A stretch of DNA of 64,000 nt. Source: Isoetes taiwanensis. Lineage: Eukaryota; Streptophyta; Lycopodiopsida; Isoetales; Isoetaceae. Within the stretch, counting starts at the first letter, position 1; every line of letters starts with the position of its first letter. Shown here one piece after another: positions 45,533 to 56,429 of this stretch. The stretch lies in the NCBI GenBank assembly GCA_021234155.1, contig JAJEKV010000049.1, forward strand, positions 3,997,487 through 4,061,486, given 5' to 3'. Position numbers and translations under genes: made by a program. The notes beneath the pieces are model-generated. The model worked only from the letters and a program-made list of their open reading frames with translations. It had not been told where the DNA came from and ran no database searches.

Positions 45533-46072
45533 ACCATGTTGTGTTGCATGTTCAAAAAGATATGCCAACAACTTGGTTTATAATAAGCAACCAAGACCCA
45601 ATTTTTTTAAAAATAAATACAATTCATTACATTCGGGCCCTTTGGTTTGTTGATGGCCCCGAAGGGGCCAAAATTTTTTTAGATATAACACAAACCATTA
45701 CATTCCACACTTAAAAATAAAATCCCCCTTAAACCCCTTTTGGTTTGGGTGCATATTCACACGGGGGGTGACGTAGGGCAGCGAGAGCCCCTAAAATCAT
45801 ATTATACATGTATAAAATCAACAACATATAGTACATTGCCTCAAATCTTATAGTATTTTGCAAACTGTGTTATACAGTATACCAAAACTTGTACACGCAT
45901 ACCCCACAAATGAGGATCTCTATGTATGGTCTAGATCGAGGAATAAAGGGCATATATGCTTATCCAACAACTCTTGATGCCCGGAGTCACTCCCGTGTGA
46001 ATATGCACCCAAACCAAAGGGCGTTTAAGGGGGGATTTTTTTTTTAAGTGTGGAATGTAATGGTTTGTGTAT
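45533..46072. mobile_element. Foldback element H, copy H4 (right arm truncated)
   Basis: The left outer arm (CCATGTTGTGTTGCATGTTC start) matches, inverted, the right outer arm of H2. Then come GGCCCCGAAGGGGCC, the inner arm, the conserved loop (about 45773-45985) and an inner right arm ending near GGTTTGTGT at 46072. The outer right arm is missing. Confidence 0.8.
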
Positions 46073-47535
46073 GGAATAGCCCTTACCTGTGCTGCAAGGT
46101 ATGCATACCGGAATGATGAACAAAGGCAGTGATATGGGTTTTTACAATTGCTCTTATTTAGACAACCTATTCGCATCGAACACTTCAAAAGCACCTGGAA
46201 AATGTCTCTTGTGCATAGCCAGCCATCAAACTCAAGCCTGCATTACAAATTGCTCAATAAGAAAATGAGAGCAACAACAGTTCACTCAGACCTAAATTAG
46301 TACCTCATATCAAGATGGAACCAAAATTAGCTCCAAAATAGATGTCAAGTTTCGTAGCTCACTTCTATTGAACTAAAACAGAAGAAATACCAAATCTAGC
46401 AACACATTCACAATGCAATTTAAAATACAAAAAAAAAAATCAAGGTTGCAAAAGTTGTCAAGGACTCTAAAACACCAGGGGCACTAAGCTAACAACTAAG
46501 ATAAAAAAATCAAATCCGAAATGAGATGCATGACATTACCTTGGTCAGAGATGTGATTAAAAGACTTCCTTATAGTGGAGCAAATGATGAATTTTATATG
46601 TCTTGCATGATGCAAAAGTTGGACATCTATCAAATCGATGAAAGTCAAACATTATTCTCGCAGACCTGTTAATAATGCTGCATCGAGAAATGAGATTGTC
46701 AAAAAGATCATCTGAGTTGCTCCAAGCTGTTTTTAAGAAAAGGGTTAGGCAAGGATATCAGACGTAATTAAAGAGCATTCTTATCTGAAGTGAAATTTCT
46801 AGTCTGATGTTGAAGCAAAACTCCAAGCTCCATATACAATTGCAGTTTAGGTTTATAGGACCAAAGCAAATAACTGCAAAAAGGTTACAGAATGAATGCA
46901 TTACAGACCGAGACAAAGGGACTCGGAGAAGAAAATCTGCAAAAAACAAAATTGCTCTAGGGAAAGCTCCAACTTCAAGCCCTCTATGATTTGCAGAGCA
47001 GACAGAAAGAAAAAAAGAAAAATAAGGGGGATTTAAAGGATACCGGCTTGGGCATCTTTGTTTACTCTCAAATATTGGAAAAAACAAACCTCGATTAAAA
47101 TAAATAGGAGCAGGCAGTGGAACGGGGAAGCACCTCTTGATGGAAATATTTGCTTTTGCCCGACAACAAATATTCTGTAAAGACAGCAACGTACTCAACA
47201 AACAAATAATGAACTAAGAAAAACATCATATTCAACATTCGTTCTCTAATAGATATCTTCAAGTTTTGATCAGGGAAAAAATAACTTCAATGGTTTAGGA
47301 TTCTACCTGCTGATTTTAGCCAATTTTTCCACCAAATAATCTGATTTTCCTTCCATTTTGTGCAGACCAGAAACAGATGGATAACAACAGATAAAAAGAA
47401 GGACTATGATGATTCTAAGCTCAACGATGCCTTGCACGATTTACTTCAAGCTCCAGCAGATGCAAAACAACAAATAAAAAAGCGGGACTCTAGCGATTTC
47501 TCAGCGATTTCTTGCACGATTCGCTCCATCCTGGA
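46073..47535. other. Unassigned
   Basis: The longest frame (46758-47201, minus, 147 codons) is Cys/Phe-rich with no domain pattern and is probably chance. No repeat shared with other parts of the window was seen. Confidence 0.35.
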
Positions 47536-47720
47536 GCCCCGGGGGTTTCACCTTTTTGCACAAGTATGACCCAAGTGCGTGACTGGATAGGGGTTTTTTC
47601 AAACTTGAAACGTCCGTATACGGACTGGTCACTCATACGGCTTGGCCCCATTCTTCCGGTAGGTGGTCGAGAAGGGGGAATTGGGCCGGAAGCGCCAATC
47701 CGTCTCATACGTTAGGCCTC
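47536..47720. mobile_element. MITE K-like end, copy K2
   Basis: It starts CCCCGGGGGTTTCACCTTT and carries the TCCGTATACGGA palindrome and a CATACGGC repeat, like the K1 interior. The opposite inverted end was not found, so it is either truncated or a different subfamily. Confidence 0.5.
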
Positions 47721-48439
47721 CGGCTCCTGTTCTAAATCTTCTCATCTGCCATCTAAACCAAGGCCCAGACATACCTCACCGGCCTTTGTTTTTTGGTCGT
47801 TGATGAGAGATATTTTTGTCAAGGGGTGTGGGATTCCAGCTTTTGCATCTGAAGGACCGATGGCCTTCGGCATCGGAAGCCCATTGATACTTTAATGGGC
47901 AGCATTGAAAGGGGATTAGGTCGTTATTCCTCCACCTCGGAATTAGTGGCTCGCCGCACATACCAAGGTCGTTTTGATAGAGATAACAAAGTAAGTTTTG
48001 TACAACTACTTTGAGGCTTTATGGCTTAGAATGTAGGAAAAGATCATCTCTTTAAACTGAAACTGATTGAACGAGATTTGGCAGAGAACTTCATATTTCA
48101 AGCTTGAAACTACTAACAAGTGGACAGAGGGCTCATATAATCCAGGTCAGTTTCATGGAACTAATGAGGTCAAAAGATATGTTAAGCCAGAAGAAGGCTG
48201 CTCGAGTTTGGACTTGGCAGAGCGGTTGGGAAAAGCCGGCCCAGACTGGTCAAACTAATATTATTGGTAGAGCCCAAATGGATATGTTTAAAACACGGGA
48301 GGCACAAATAGCGGCAGCTTTCACATGTTAAATGTAAAAGGGAATCTTTTGAAAGAGCTCAGTCATTTTGGCGTGGATGTGACCATTCCTCCTTTGTGAA
48401 CTTGGTTTACATGTTGCGAGGTCCGGGAATAAGAAAAGT
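47721..48439. other. PPR upstream region
   Basis: No separate gene is recognised. Readings close to 48350-48440 (LKELSHFGVDVTIPP) may be decayed N-terminal PPR coding sequence. Confidence 0.35.
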
Positions 48440-50181
48440 TTGAATCTTGCCAAGCATTTGCATCTCTACATTCAGAATATTGGGCTTTGGGATCATAAAA
48501 TGATTGGGAACCACATTGTTCCCATGTTTCTTGACTGTGGAAGTGTATCAGATGCCCATCAAAGATTCAACATGATGATATACCGGAACACGCATTCTTG
48601 GAAATCCCTTATGTTAGGGTATATTGAATGTGGACAATCACAGCATGCCTTTGCTGTCTACCAGGCAATGAAAGATGACAGGGTATACCCTAGCTGTTTT
48701 ACACTTACGGCTTTGCGGAAAGCTTGTACGAGAGCAAAAGAGCTGGAACAAGGTCGTCAGCTACACGCAGAGATTAGGAAATTGGGGTTTGAGAAGAAGG
48801 TTTCTGTAGGGAACGCCCTGATCCACATGTATATAAAATGCGGTTCCTTTGCAGAGGCAGAAGAAGTTATCAACAAGTTGCAAGTTAGAGATGTTGTTTC
48901 ATGCATTAGGGATTTTTTGAGATCATAAAAGGGCCTTGTAAGAACTGCCAATCAGAAAACAGAACTGGTAATCTAGTCAGCAAAACAGTTATAACTAACT
49001 TACTGGATCACATTTTCTAGCATAAGTGTTGATAGAAAAGTCCAAATGAGCTCTTGTTTGGTGCAATAGATAGATCTCATTGAGAGCTTTCTAACCTTGG
49101 GTGATTTTGCATATCTTTTAGTCCCGTAGAATAGTAAAAAATAGTAAAAACCATATTTTTTGGAGTTTTGACAATCATAAGTGGTTAAAATATGTGCAAA
49201 GCAACTAAGGTTAGAAAGATCTCAATGAGATCTATCTATTGCACTAAACGAGAGCTCATTTGGACTTTTCTATCAAGAGTTATGCTAGAAAATGTGATCC
49301 AGTGAGTTAGTTATAACAGTTTTGCTGACTGGACCCGTTAGGCTCTGATTTCTGATTGGTAGTTCATTTATCTTCATTTGGCTTAGTTGGCATGTTTTGA
49401 AGGCCCTTTTTTAATCTAAAAAAAAAACCCTAATGGGAGTGCACTTATTTCAGGATATGCTGGAAATGGGCTTGGGCGCAAGGCGTTGGAATGCTTTAAA
49501 CAGATGGAGGTTGATGGTGTGTCTCCAAATGCAGTGACCTTTATTTGTACTTTGAAAGCTTGTCAGAATGAAGCATTTCTAGATGAGGGGCAAAAATTAC
49601 ATGCTAAGATTAGGTGTAGTGGACTAGAAGAAGACATTCTTGTTGGCAGTACTTTGGTAGGTATGTATGCAAAATGTGGTTCATTTTTAGAAGCAGAGGA
49701 AGTCTTTCACAAGGTCTCTGCTCAAAACATTGTGGCATGGACTGCATTAATTTCAGGATATGTAGAACATGGACATGGACTTGAGGCACTGAAATGTTTT
49801 GAGCAAATGAAACTCAAGGGTGTGCGTCCAGATGCTGTGATGTTGGCTTGCTGTTTAAGAGTCTGTGGCAGCGCAGGGGCCTTGAATAAAGGTCGACTAA
49901 TACACGCCAATGTTTCTCGAAATGGATTTGCAAAAGGCTCTTTGGTTGGCAACACCCTGGTAGGCATGTATGCCAGATGTGGCTCGTTCATAGAGGCACA
50001 GCAGGTCTTTCATGACTTAGTAGTCTGTGACATCATATCCTGGAATGCATTGGTTTTTGGATATCTTGACAATGGATATTTTGAGGAAGCTTTGAAGTGT
50101 TTTGAACAAATGCAGTCCATGGGCGCAGTGCCAAACGTTCTTACGTTTCTTTCTAGCTGCCAGCCTGCTAATAATGTTTAA
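48440..50181 (+). pseudogene. PLS-type PPR gene, split by a foldback MITE and truncated
   Basis: Part one (48440-48903) has motifs such as GNHIVPMFLDCGSVSDAHQ, SWKSLMLGYIECG and GNALIHMYIKCGSFAEAEEV. Part two (49437-50181) continues ALISGYAGNGLGRKALEC, GSTLVGMYAKCGSFLEAEEV, AWTALISGYVEHGHGLEALK and GNTLVGMYARCGSFIEAQQV. Joined across the insertion there are about six P/L/S-type repeats. Such proteins bind RNA in plastids or mitochondria. The frame ends after PNVLTFLSSCQ without the E/DYW region usual for PLS proteins. No start with a targeting peptide is evident. Outside the insertion the frame is remarkably open, so inactivation may be recent. Confidence 0.9.
48904..49436. mobile_element. 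Foldback MITE L, copy L1, inside PPR coding sequence
   Basis: The ends are CATTAGGGATTTTTTGAGAT and, inverted, CCATTAGGGTTTTTTTTTTA. Almost the whole length folds back: the left arm GTTATAACTAAC, then GGATCACATTTTCTAGCATA, pairs with the right arm. The loop is about 100 bp near 49110-49210. It splits a Trp codon region of a PPR repeat (VVSW/ALISGY). The target duplication could not be settled. Confidence 0.85.
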
Positions 50182-50370
50182 TACCCTTTATTTCTTAACA
50201 TCATGTATTATATTATACATGTATAATTATCATGATGTATTGTCCTTACCATGTATTATTCTTATTATGATGTGTTGTCCTTACCATGTATTGTTGAGGT
50301 ATTGTTCTTACCATGATGTATTGTCCTTAGCATGTATTGTCCCGGTATTGTCCTTATAAGGGCTCCTAAA
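50182..50370. repeat. Degenerate short tandem repeats
   Basis: Variants of ATGTATTGTCCTTACC recur about seven times between 50205 and 50355, right after the PPR frame closes. This looks like a minisatellite that replaced the 3' end of the gene. Confidence 0.7.
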
Positions 50371-52199
50371 TACTTGTTCATAAGAACACATAAACAAGGG
50401 CTCCTTAGAAGTAACCTTGTAATGTCGCATGCATGGGATTGATGAACTAGGGAAACATTGTGAAAATTTTGCGTTGCCCCTAGGGGGGCAAACCCTCGTT
50501 TGTGTGGGTTTGTGGCATATCCTGGGTATATGCTGGAATATCCCGGGATATGCTGGTGACTGCTAAAAACCGATTGTCACCAGTAAACTGGCGGTCAGCT
50601 CCGTTCAGCTGCGTTCTGAATCGCCAACCAGGTAACTGGCAGCTCCAATCCGGGGCAAAACATTTTCCGTGGGATAAAATCCCTGGTTATTGTGGAGACA
50701 TGCATTGCGACTTCTGCAACGTAATGCAAAAGGATTCTTCTCCTCTGCTTTTTACAGCTTCAAAACGCGGAAGCAAGGCCGCAGAGCTTCATATAGAAAC
50801 AGCTCCAAGGACGCAACTCATCCGGCAGCGAGGGAATCTTCCTTTTTCTATTTTATAACAGGTGATTTCTTAGCCGTTTTAGATGCGTTTTGTATTAGAC
50901 CTATGGCGATGATCAAAGCTCTGTTCTTCGAGCAAGCTTTTAGTTAATTGGACCCAACTAAGATGGAGCTGTTGAAGGATACATCCCTATTGATTTATTC
51001 TTATTTCCTGGCCTCTGTATTTTTTTTGGTTTTTGTACTACAGTTTTCCATCATCAGTTCAGATACAGTAACCACAGATTTTCTTGCATTTTGTTCAATG
51101 CATTTGTCTGCATCATCTATAGTAACCATAGATTATTTGGTGGTGCTTGAGGATCATACGGAAATTAGTCTTGGCAAGCGTTGTGCACCCATGTCCTGTG
51201 CATGCATATTCATTGGCATCTTTTCTTATATCGTAGCAATTGATATATGTTTTTCTTTGTAGTTATGCTTCCCTTATACCTTTTTGAAATGAGGTAGATC
51301 ATACCTATGAACAGAGTGCGACTTCTTTCTCTCTGCTCTTTCCGTGTTCCTTTCCTAAAAGAGTTCAGTTCAGAAGTATTTGCCACGGAATCTTCTACAC
51401 AAAAGTATTCATTTAAAGCCTTCCAAGTAAGGATGAAGTTTTGCTGTGCTTTATATTGATTAGCTTTAGAATTCATGATATATTATTGCATTTGATGCTT
51501 TGAAGCATATGAGGTAATGCATTTGATGCTTTGAAGCTGCAATTTATTTTAATGAGGAATTAGGCCTCTTCTTATGCGATAACGGCATCAAAGTGCCCTT
51601 ACTTCTGTTAGATGCTTCTGCTTTGGCCTAGAATTGCATGCTTTGAATTTTGGTTGTAGGTTGTCACAGGAGGTACTATCTCTTTGTCTAGATTCACTTG
51701 ATGTTGTCTCATGGTAAAGTAGGTGGGTGGAAAAGGGGGACATTAGTTTAACTGTTCATTCGAGAATCCACAAGTTATAGTATTGTGAGCCTTTCATGAT
51801 TCCTTTTTTTTGCTGGTCATGGATCAAGTAATTTTATGTGTTGTTGTTCTATTGATCTTCGTCTCACGGCTAACATTGTGTCATCTCTTCATCTCTTATC
51901 ATCTCGCCTGCAGCTTGAGTCATGGAAATAATAAAGCTTTGTTTTGTGACAAAGGTCATTGACTGCACAATCTACAATATGTTATCAAATGAGTATATGT
52001 TGAATCTGCATGTATGTTTAAGACAAATCCTTGCTAGCAAAATCTTGCAGTTCTTTGTTGCAGATTTTGAGTTTATTCAAATTTTCCCTATATAGAATTT
52101 GACTTCCAGCACTTCATGATTCCTTTGCCCCTGGGAAGATACATTTTGTGCAGGGTTCTAAGGCTATGGCCAGTGTTCAGACCAGAGGGCATTAGGGAT
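50371..52199. other. Unassigned; LTR-like start
   Basis: At 50440-50960 the sequence has features seen in LTR leaders of this window, including GTTGCCCCTAGGGGGGCAAA (compare GTTGCCCCCTAGG near 27670). A duplicated GCATTTGATGCTTTGAAGC lies at 51489 and 51519. No coding domain is recognised. Confidence 0.35.
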
Positions 52200-52740
52200 T
52201 TTTTGAGATCATAAAAGGGCCTTCTAAGAATTGCTGACTAAGCTATATGAACTACCAATCAGAAAACAGAACTGGTAATCCAGTCAGCAAAACAGTTATA
52301 ACTAACTCACTGGATCACATTTTCTAGCATAACTGTTGATAGAAAAGTACAAATGAGCTCTTATTTGGTGCAATAGATAGATGTCATTGAGATCTTTCCA
52401 ACCTTGGGTGGTTTGCATATCTTTTCGCCCCGTAGGATAGTAAAAAATGGTAAAAATAATATTTTTTGGAGTTTTGACAATCATAAGTGGTTAAAATATG
52501 TGCAAACCACCTAAGATTGGAAAGATCTCAACGAGATCTATCTATTGCACTAAACGAGAGCTCATTTGGACTTTTCTATCAATAGTTATGCTAGAAAATG
52601 TGATCCAGTGAGTTAGTTATAACAGTTTTGCTGACTTGACCCCTCAGGCTCTGATTTCTGATTGGTAGTTCGTTTATCTTCATTTGGATTAGTTGGCATG
52701 TTTTGAAGGCTCCTTTTTAATCTAAAAAAAACCCTAATGG
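52200..52740. mobile_element. Foldback MITE L, copy L2
   Basis: It starts CATTAGGGATTTTTTGAGAT and ends AAAAAAACCCTAATGG, with the same arms and loop as L1. It includes an AAGAATTGCTGACTAAGCTA stretch missing in L1. It lies in non-coding sequence 2 kb beyond the PPR pseudogene. Confidence 0.88.
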
Positions 52741-53210
52741 CTCGGAACTATTTTGGCTTACTTCATAGAAATTCTAAACATTATTTTGAGGATGTACTGC
52801 TGAATTCAAACAGGTATACTAATTATGTTATTATATCGTGTAGACTATGAGATTCTGGAAAGCAACACTTTTTGCAATGTTCCAAAGCTATGGCCACAAC
52901 ATATGTACATATGTTCTGCTACAACAATCCTAGGGCATAATCTGTGTCATAAGTGATGTTAGATTGTTATGAAGTTATAAGAGCTTCTAAAGATTGATGC
53001 CAATTGAAAAATAACGTAAATGGATTAAAGCTTTAACATATCTTTGCAACAACATTAGTTTTCCCACCACTAGCAAATGGACCGGGATCAAAAGAGGTCG
53101 TTGAGATAATAGGTGATGGATGATACCAATGTGATGTTGAAATAATAGTTGATCGTTGATAGCAAAATTGCAACAAGCAATATAAATATCTCAAGTAGCT
53201 AAGAGGAGAT
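52741..53210. other. No recognised feature
   Basis: AT-rich sequence. I see no gene or repeat. Confidence 0.3.
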
Positions 53211-53762
53211 TTAAAATATTTCAGAAAGCACAAGAAATATGCATGTTTTCTGTTCACCTAAAGCCTTCATCAAATGTTTTAGCAGAAAATAGGAAATGAG
53301 AAATAATTTTACGTGGCAAACTCTTTGCAAACGTTTAAGGCAAAACTTTGAATTGAAATAAATAAACCTAATTTGCATCACATACAAGAAAAACCCTTGG
53401 GCTTGAATTCTGAAGTCGAAGCAGTGTTGACACTGATAGGTCATTGTTGATACTCCACAGAATGCAAGACCTTGGGGCTTGTATTCTCGGGTGGATTCTC
53501 GGGTGGAAGAAGTGCTGACACCGTTTGGCAGAGGCATTGCTAACACCCCACAAGAAGTAGTGTTGACACCGCTAGGTAGACGCATTGCCGACATTCCACA
53601 GAATGCAACACCCTGGGGGCTTGAATTCCCGGGTGGAACAGTGTTGACGCTGTGAGGCAGAGGCATTGCTGACACCGCACAAAATGCATCACCCTGGGCT
53701 TGAATTTTGGGGGCATTGCTGACACTCCACAAAATGCCCTGCTTCAGTGTTATCTGGCACAC
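53211..53762 (-). CDS. Open frame across a minisatellite, product unknown
   Basis: A 183-codon frame is open through four imperfect repeats (53396-53745) of about 78-84 bp. These give Ala/Met-Pro-Leu-type protein repeats such as AFCAVSAMPLPHSVNT and AFCGMSAMRLPSGVNT, and a degenerate AFCGVSTMTYQCQHC. The downstream part is Phe/Leu-rich and not domain-like. The frame may be open only because the repeat lacks stops. I assign no function. Confidence 0.25.
   Translation of the reverse strand: MCQITLKQGILWSVSNAPKIQAQGDAFCAVSAMPLPHSVNTVPPGNSSPQGVAFCGMSAMRLPSGVNTTSCGVLAMPLPNGVSTSSTRESTREYKPQGLAFCGVSTMTYQCQHCFDFRIQAQGFFLYVMQIRFIYFNSKFCLKRLQRVCHVKLFLISYFLLKHLMKALGEQKTCIFLVLSEIF
53396..53745. repeat. 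Minisatellite, period about 80 bp
   Basis: Each unit contains GTGTTGACRCYG, GCATTGCYRACAC and CCACARAATGC motifs, followed by a CCTGGGGCTTGAATTC link. Units vary in length by deletions, yet one reading frame stays open on the minus strand. Confidence 0.75.
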
Positions 53763-53945
53763 CTGGAATTGTCTGCCATGCAGTTTTAAGGTGCTCTAAA
53801 AATGTAAATTTAGAGCAATAAGAAGAGATGGATGAATGCACAAATTGCCAAATGCAAAAGAATTCTTTGCTGATCTTTCATATAATGGGTTTGTGCATTT
53901 TGGGTTTCTGCACATATTTAAATCCAATAAAACTTTTAATATAAG

Positions 53946-53974
<29 letters not shown>
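53763..53974 (+). mobile_element. Retroposed 3' end with AATAAA and A29 tail
   Basis: AATAAA at 53926-53931 is followed 14 nt later by 29 uninterrupted A residues (53946-53974). This is the organisation of a polyadenylated transcript copied into DNA. The upstream 150 bp have no recognised coding sequence. A target duplication around the following CCATGGGTCT was not found. Confidence 0.55.
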
Positions 53975-53976
<2 letters not shown>

Positions 53977-54469
53977 ATGGGTCTATCTAGAAGGCCTTCT
54001 CCAAATAGTCTACAAGCTAACGTATATCAGGACATAAGCAATGCCCCAAATCAGAAACCCCATGTACCCCAAAAATAGGTAGGACTAAAGAAAATACTTG
54101 AAACTACTTGTAGAATAGGATTGAAGACGAGCTAATCTTTTTGCCCAAGTGATGCATAAGACAAATTTGTAAGAAGAATCGTCAGAAAATTGATGCGCTT
54201 TGAATTATTCCCAGCACAATAGCCTTTTTGTTTGTGATGAAGTAGGTCTGCTTTTAGATCTGGAGAGGGAATATAGTTTTAATGTAGGATAGATTACGAG
54301 ATCCATCGATTGACCAAAAAAAAAAGGAGATGTCATCCAATCGAGCTTGTTACCCTTTACAACTTCACCATCTGCCTTTAAATAAATATGCTTCTTTGAA
54401 TTCCAACACGAAGCTACAAAACAAATAATATGCAAACACACCCTCGGGGCACTGGAGGGCAACCCTCCG

Positions 54470-54736
54470 TGTGCAAGCACCTTGTTTTCTTTCTCTAAAT
54501 ACTATTTATTCTCTACATAAGGCGCACAAGCACACACTCAAGTACAAGATCGGGTAGGGGTATGTAAAAATTAGGATAGTTCGAAAGTACATCTACGGAA
54601 GGGGGCTTGGAAACTGGCTTTTCCTATTTATGTATGTAGGGGTTTTCCCCCTCCAAAAAGTCGTATACAGGGGTTTTTTGTTGACCCCTTGCACGCAGAT
54701 ATGGTATCCCCGTATGCCTAGGTGAAACCCCTGGGA
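54470..54736 (-). mobile_element. MITE K-like sequence, copy K3
   Basis: On the minus strand it starts CCCAGGGGTTTCACCTAGGC and proceeds through GTCAACAAAAAACCCCTGTA, comparable with GTCAGCAAAAAACCCTCCGT in K1. The far end is not clear, so the left limit is approximate. Confidence 0.5.
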
Positions 54737-54954
54737 ATGGAGCATCATGCGTTATGTAAATGAAAGAGCAGAATGGAAGTGAAAACCCTAAATCTGAGTC
54801 CTCCTTGGCCGGAAAAGAAATATGATACCAAAAAAATGAAAGATGAAGGAATTAACGCCGGAAAAAGTGTTACAATGGCCGGAAAAAGCGTTAGCGCCGG
54901 CGTTAGCGAACCGGAAAAAAAACTTTTTAAATAAGTAGATTGTTAAAATATTGT

Positions 54955-55212
54955 CACAAGTTTGACATTCTTTAGACTACCATGTAGTTTCAAATTGATT
55001 TTGTGTCAATATTATGTCATAAATTGAAGCCATAAGCTTGACACAACATTTGACACTATTGTGGCACGTTTGTGACAAATGATCACGACAAGTATAATGT
55101 CAAGACTGTGACAATAATTGAGTTTTGAAAGTTTCTGTTTGTGTCAAGAAATTTGACGTTACACTAGATACTATAGGTACCCTTCTCTATTCTATTCTAT
55201 TCTCTTGTAGTG
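54955..55212. mobile_element. CACTA-like end next to a PAL fragment
   Basis: The sequence ends ...TCTCTTGTAGTG (the complement starts CACTACAAGAGA) after repeated TTGTGTCAA and TTTGACA motifs in both orientations, which look like subterminal repeats. The opposite terminus was not located. It abuts PAL sequence at 55211-55213. Confidence 0.5.
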
Positions 55213-55261
55213 TGCATTCTTCAATCCAAACTGGACCAAAACATTTCTGAGCTCCTGGATG
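55211..55261 (-). pseudogene. PAL: PAL fragment, about 50 bp (copy P5)
   Basis: TGCATTCTTCAATCCAAACT and TGAGCTCCTGGAT match the PAL strand read in P4 at 61608-61650. The fragment is bounded on one side by the CACTA-like end. Confidence 0.7.
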
Positions 55262-55604
55262 GCACATGTTTTTTCAAAAGAGGCTAGGGCCACTTGCACC
55301 AACCAAGTCTGCAAAATTTTTACTTCCATCATAGATGAGAGCATCAACCAATCTGTACTTCTTCTATAAGAAAATAATCATGATGACAAGATGTTTAATG
55401 CAAGGCATTGAGCAACTCCAATGAGCTTGAAATTTCTTCTGCTTATAAGCCAGTGTAGGAGTCCAAATATCAAATGCCACTTCCAATAGTGGTGCCTAAA
55501 TCAATCAATAAATATAAAGATGAAATGCTAAGGAAATATAGAAACAAGAAATTAATCTTTAAGAGTACTTCCACAAAGCATGAAATCATGTGTTGATTCT
55601 CTTA

Positions 55605-55763
55605 ATAAGATAAGATAAGATAAATTTTTACGTCCACGGGAACCCAACGGGTTATGGGACGGCACATGCAAGGGCAACAGCCCATCTAAAACCTGGGGAC
55701 TAGGCCCCATCACCAAACACAATAACCAAATATTAAAAGGCTACCAAGAATAAGATAAGATAA
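55605..55763 (-). mobile_element. LINE-like 3' end flanked by AAGAT repeats (J2)
   Basis: The body (GTTCCCGTGGACGTAAAAAT on minus) is flanked on both sides by AATAAGATAAGATA. It shares its end structure with J1 but has a different pentamer. The flanking repeats may be target duplication, tail, or both. Confidence 0.5.
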
Positions 55764-55801
55764 TGCTAATGCTAGTAGTAAATTTATGCTTCTAAAATTA
55801 T

Positions 55802-56407
55802 CTAGACATAGCCAGTCCAAGGATTGGAAGGCCATTGATCTAGAATAATTGCTGCGCCTCCCCTGTACACTGCCCATTTCTTTTGCAGGCGGGCTGCCCT
55901 CACCTTGCAGAGCTCCTCCTTACGGTTACACAATTGAAGAGGGGAGAGGTCCTCCTGTACTGAGAAACTAGTCCCTCTGAGATGGTTTCCATGCTGAAGA
56001 ACATGTAAGCGGCTAAGAGTGTCTTGAAACCGAACCAAAAGATGGCGAGGACGATCAGGTCTTGCCGCTCCCACCCTAGTAGCGGAGACAACTCCACCAG
56101 CTTTCACATGCATGACATCAGTGAAAAAATGCAAAGCATCATCCATATTAGAAAGGGCATCATCTTGTGCCTCTGCAACCCCTATAATACGCAAGTTCAG
56201 GCTCCTAGTAACAGAAGATACTGGGGTAGCCTGCTCCTGTCTGCTAGCGCGGCACTGCGACTCCTGGTCCCCTTGGGATTGTGGAGATGTCTGTACGCCC
56301 ACCTCAACATGTTTCTGTAGCATAAATAGCTTTGATTTGGATATTGATATGTAATGGTCCTGGGAAGTTAAGGATCCGTATTGTACAAGTATTTGTACAT
56401 AATCCAC
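55802..56407 (-). pseudogene. LINE ORF1-type RNA-binding protein fragment
   Basis: The 201-codon frame has SLNLRIIGVAEAQ, a helix DALHFFTDVMHVKAGGV, ATRVGAARPDRPRHLLVRF, and a C-terminal SVQEDLSPLQLCNRKEELCK, then a basic AARLQKKWAVY segment. This order (RRM-like domain with an RVG...RP..LLVRF strand, then a basic tail) is that of L1/Tx1-type ORF1 proteins, which coat element RNA. The start is not certain. Confidence 0.65.
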
Positions 56408-56429
56408 ATAAGCAAACTATAAAAAGAAA

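Noticed and set aside
46758-47201. 147-codon minus-strand open frame
   Set aside because: Biased composition, no domain pattern, and no conservation with any other part of the window. Probably chance.
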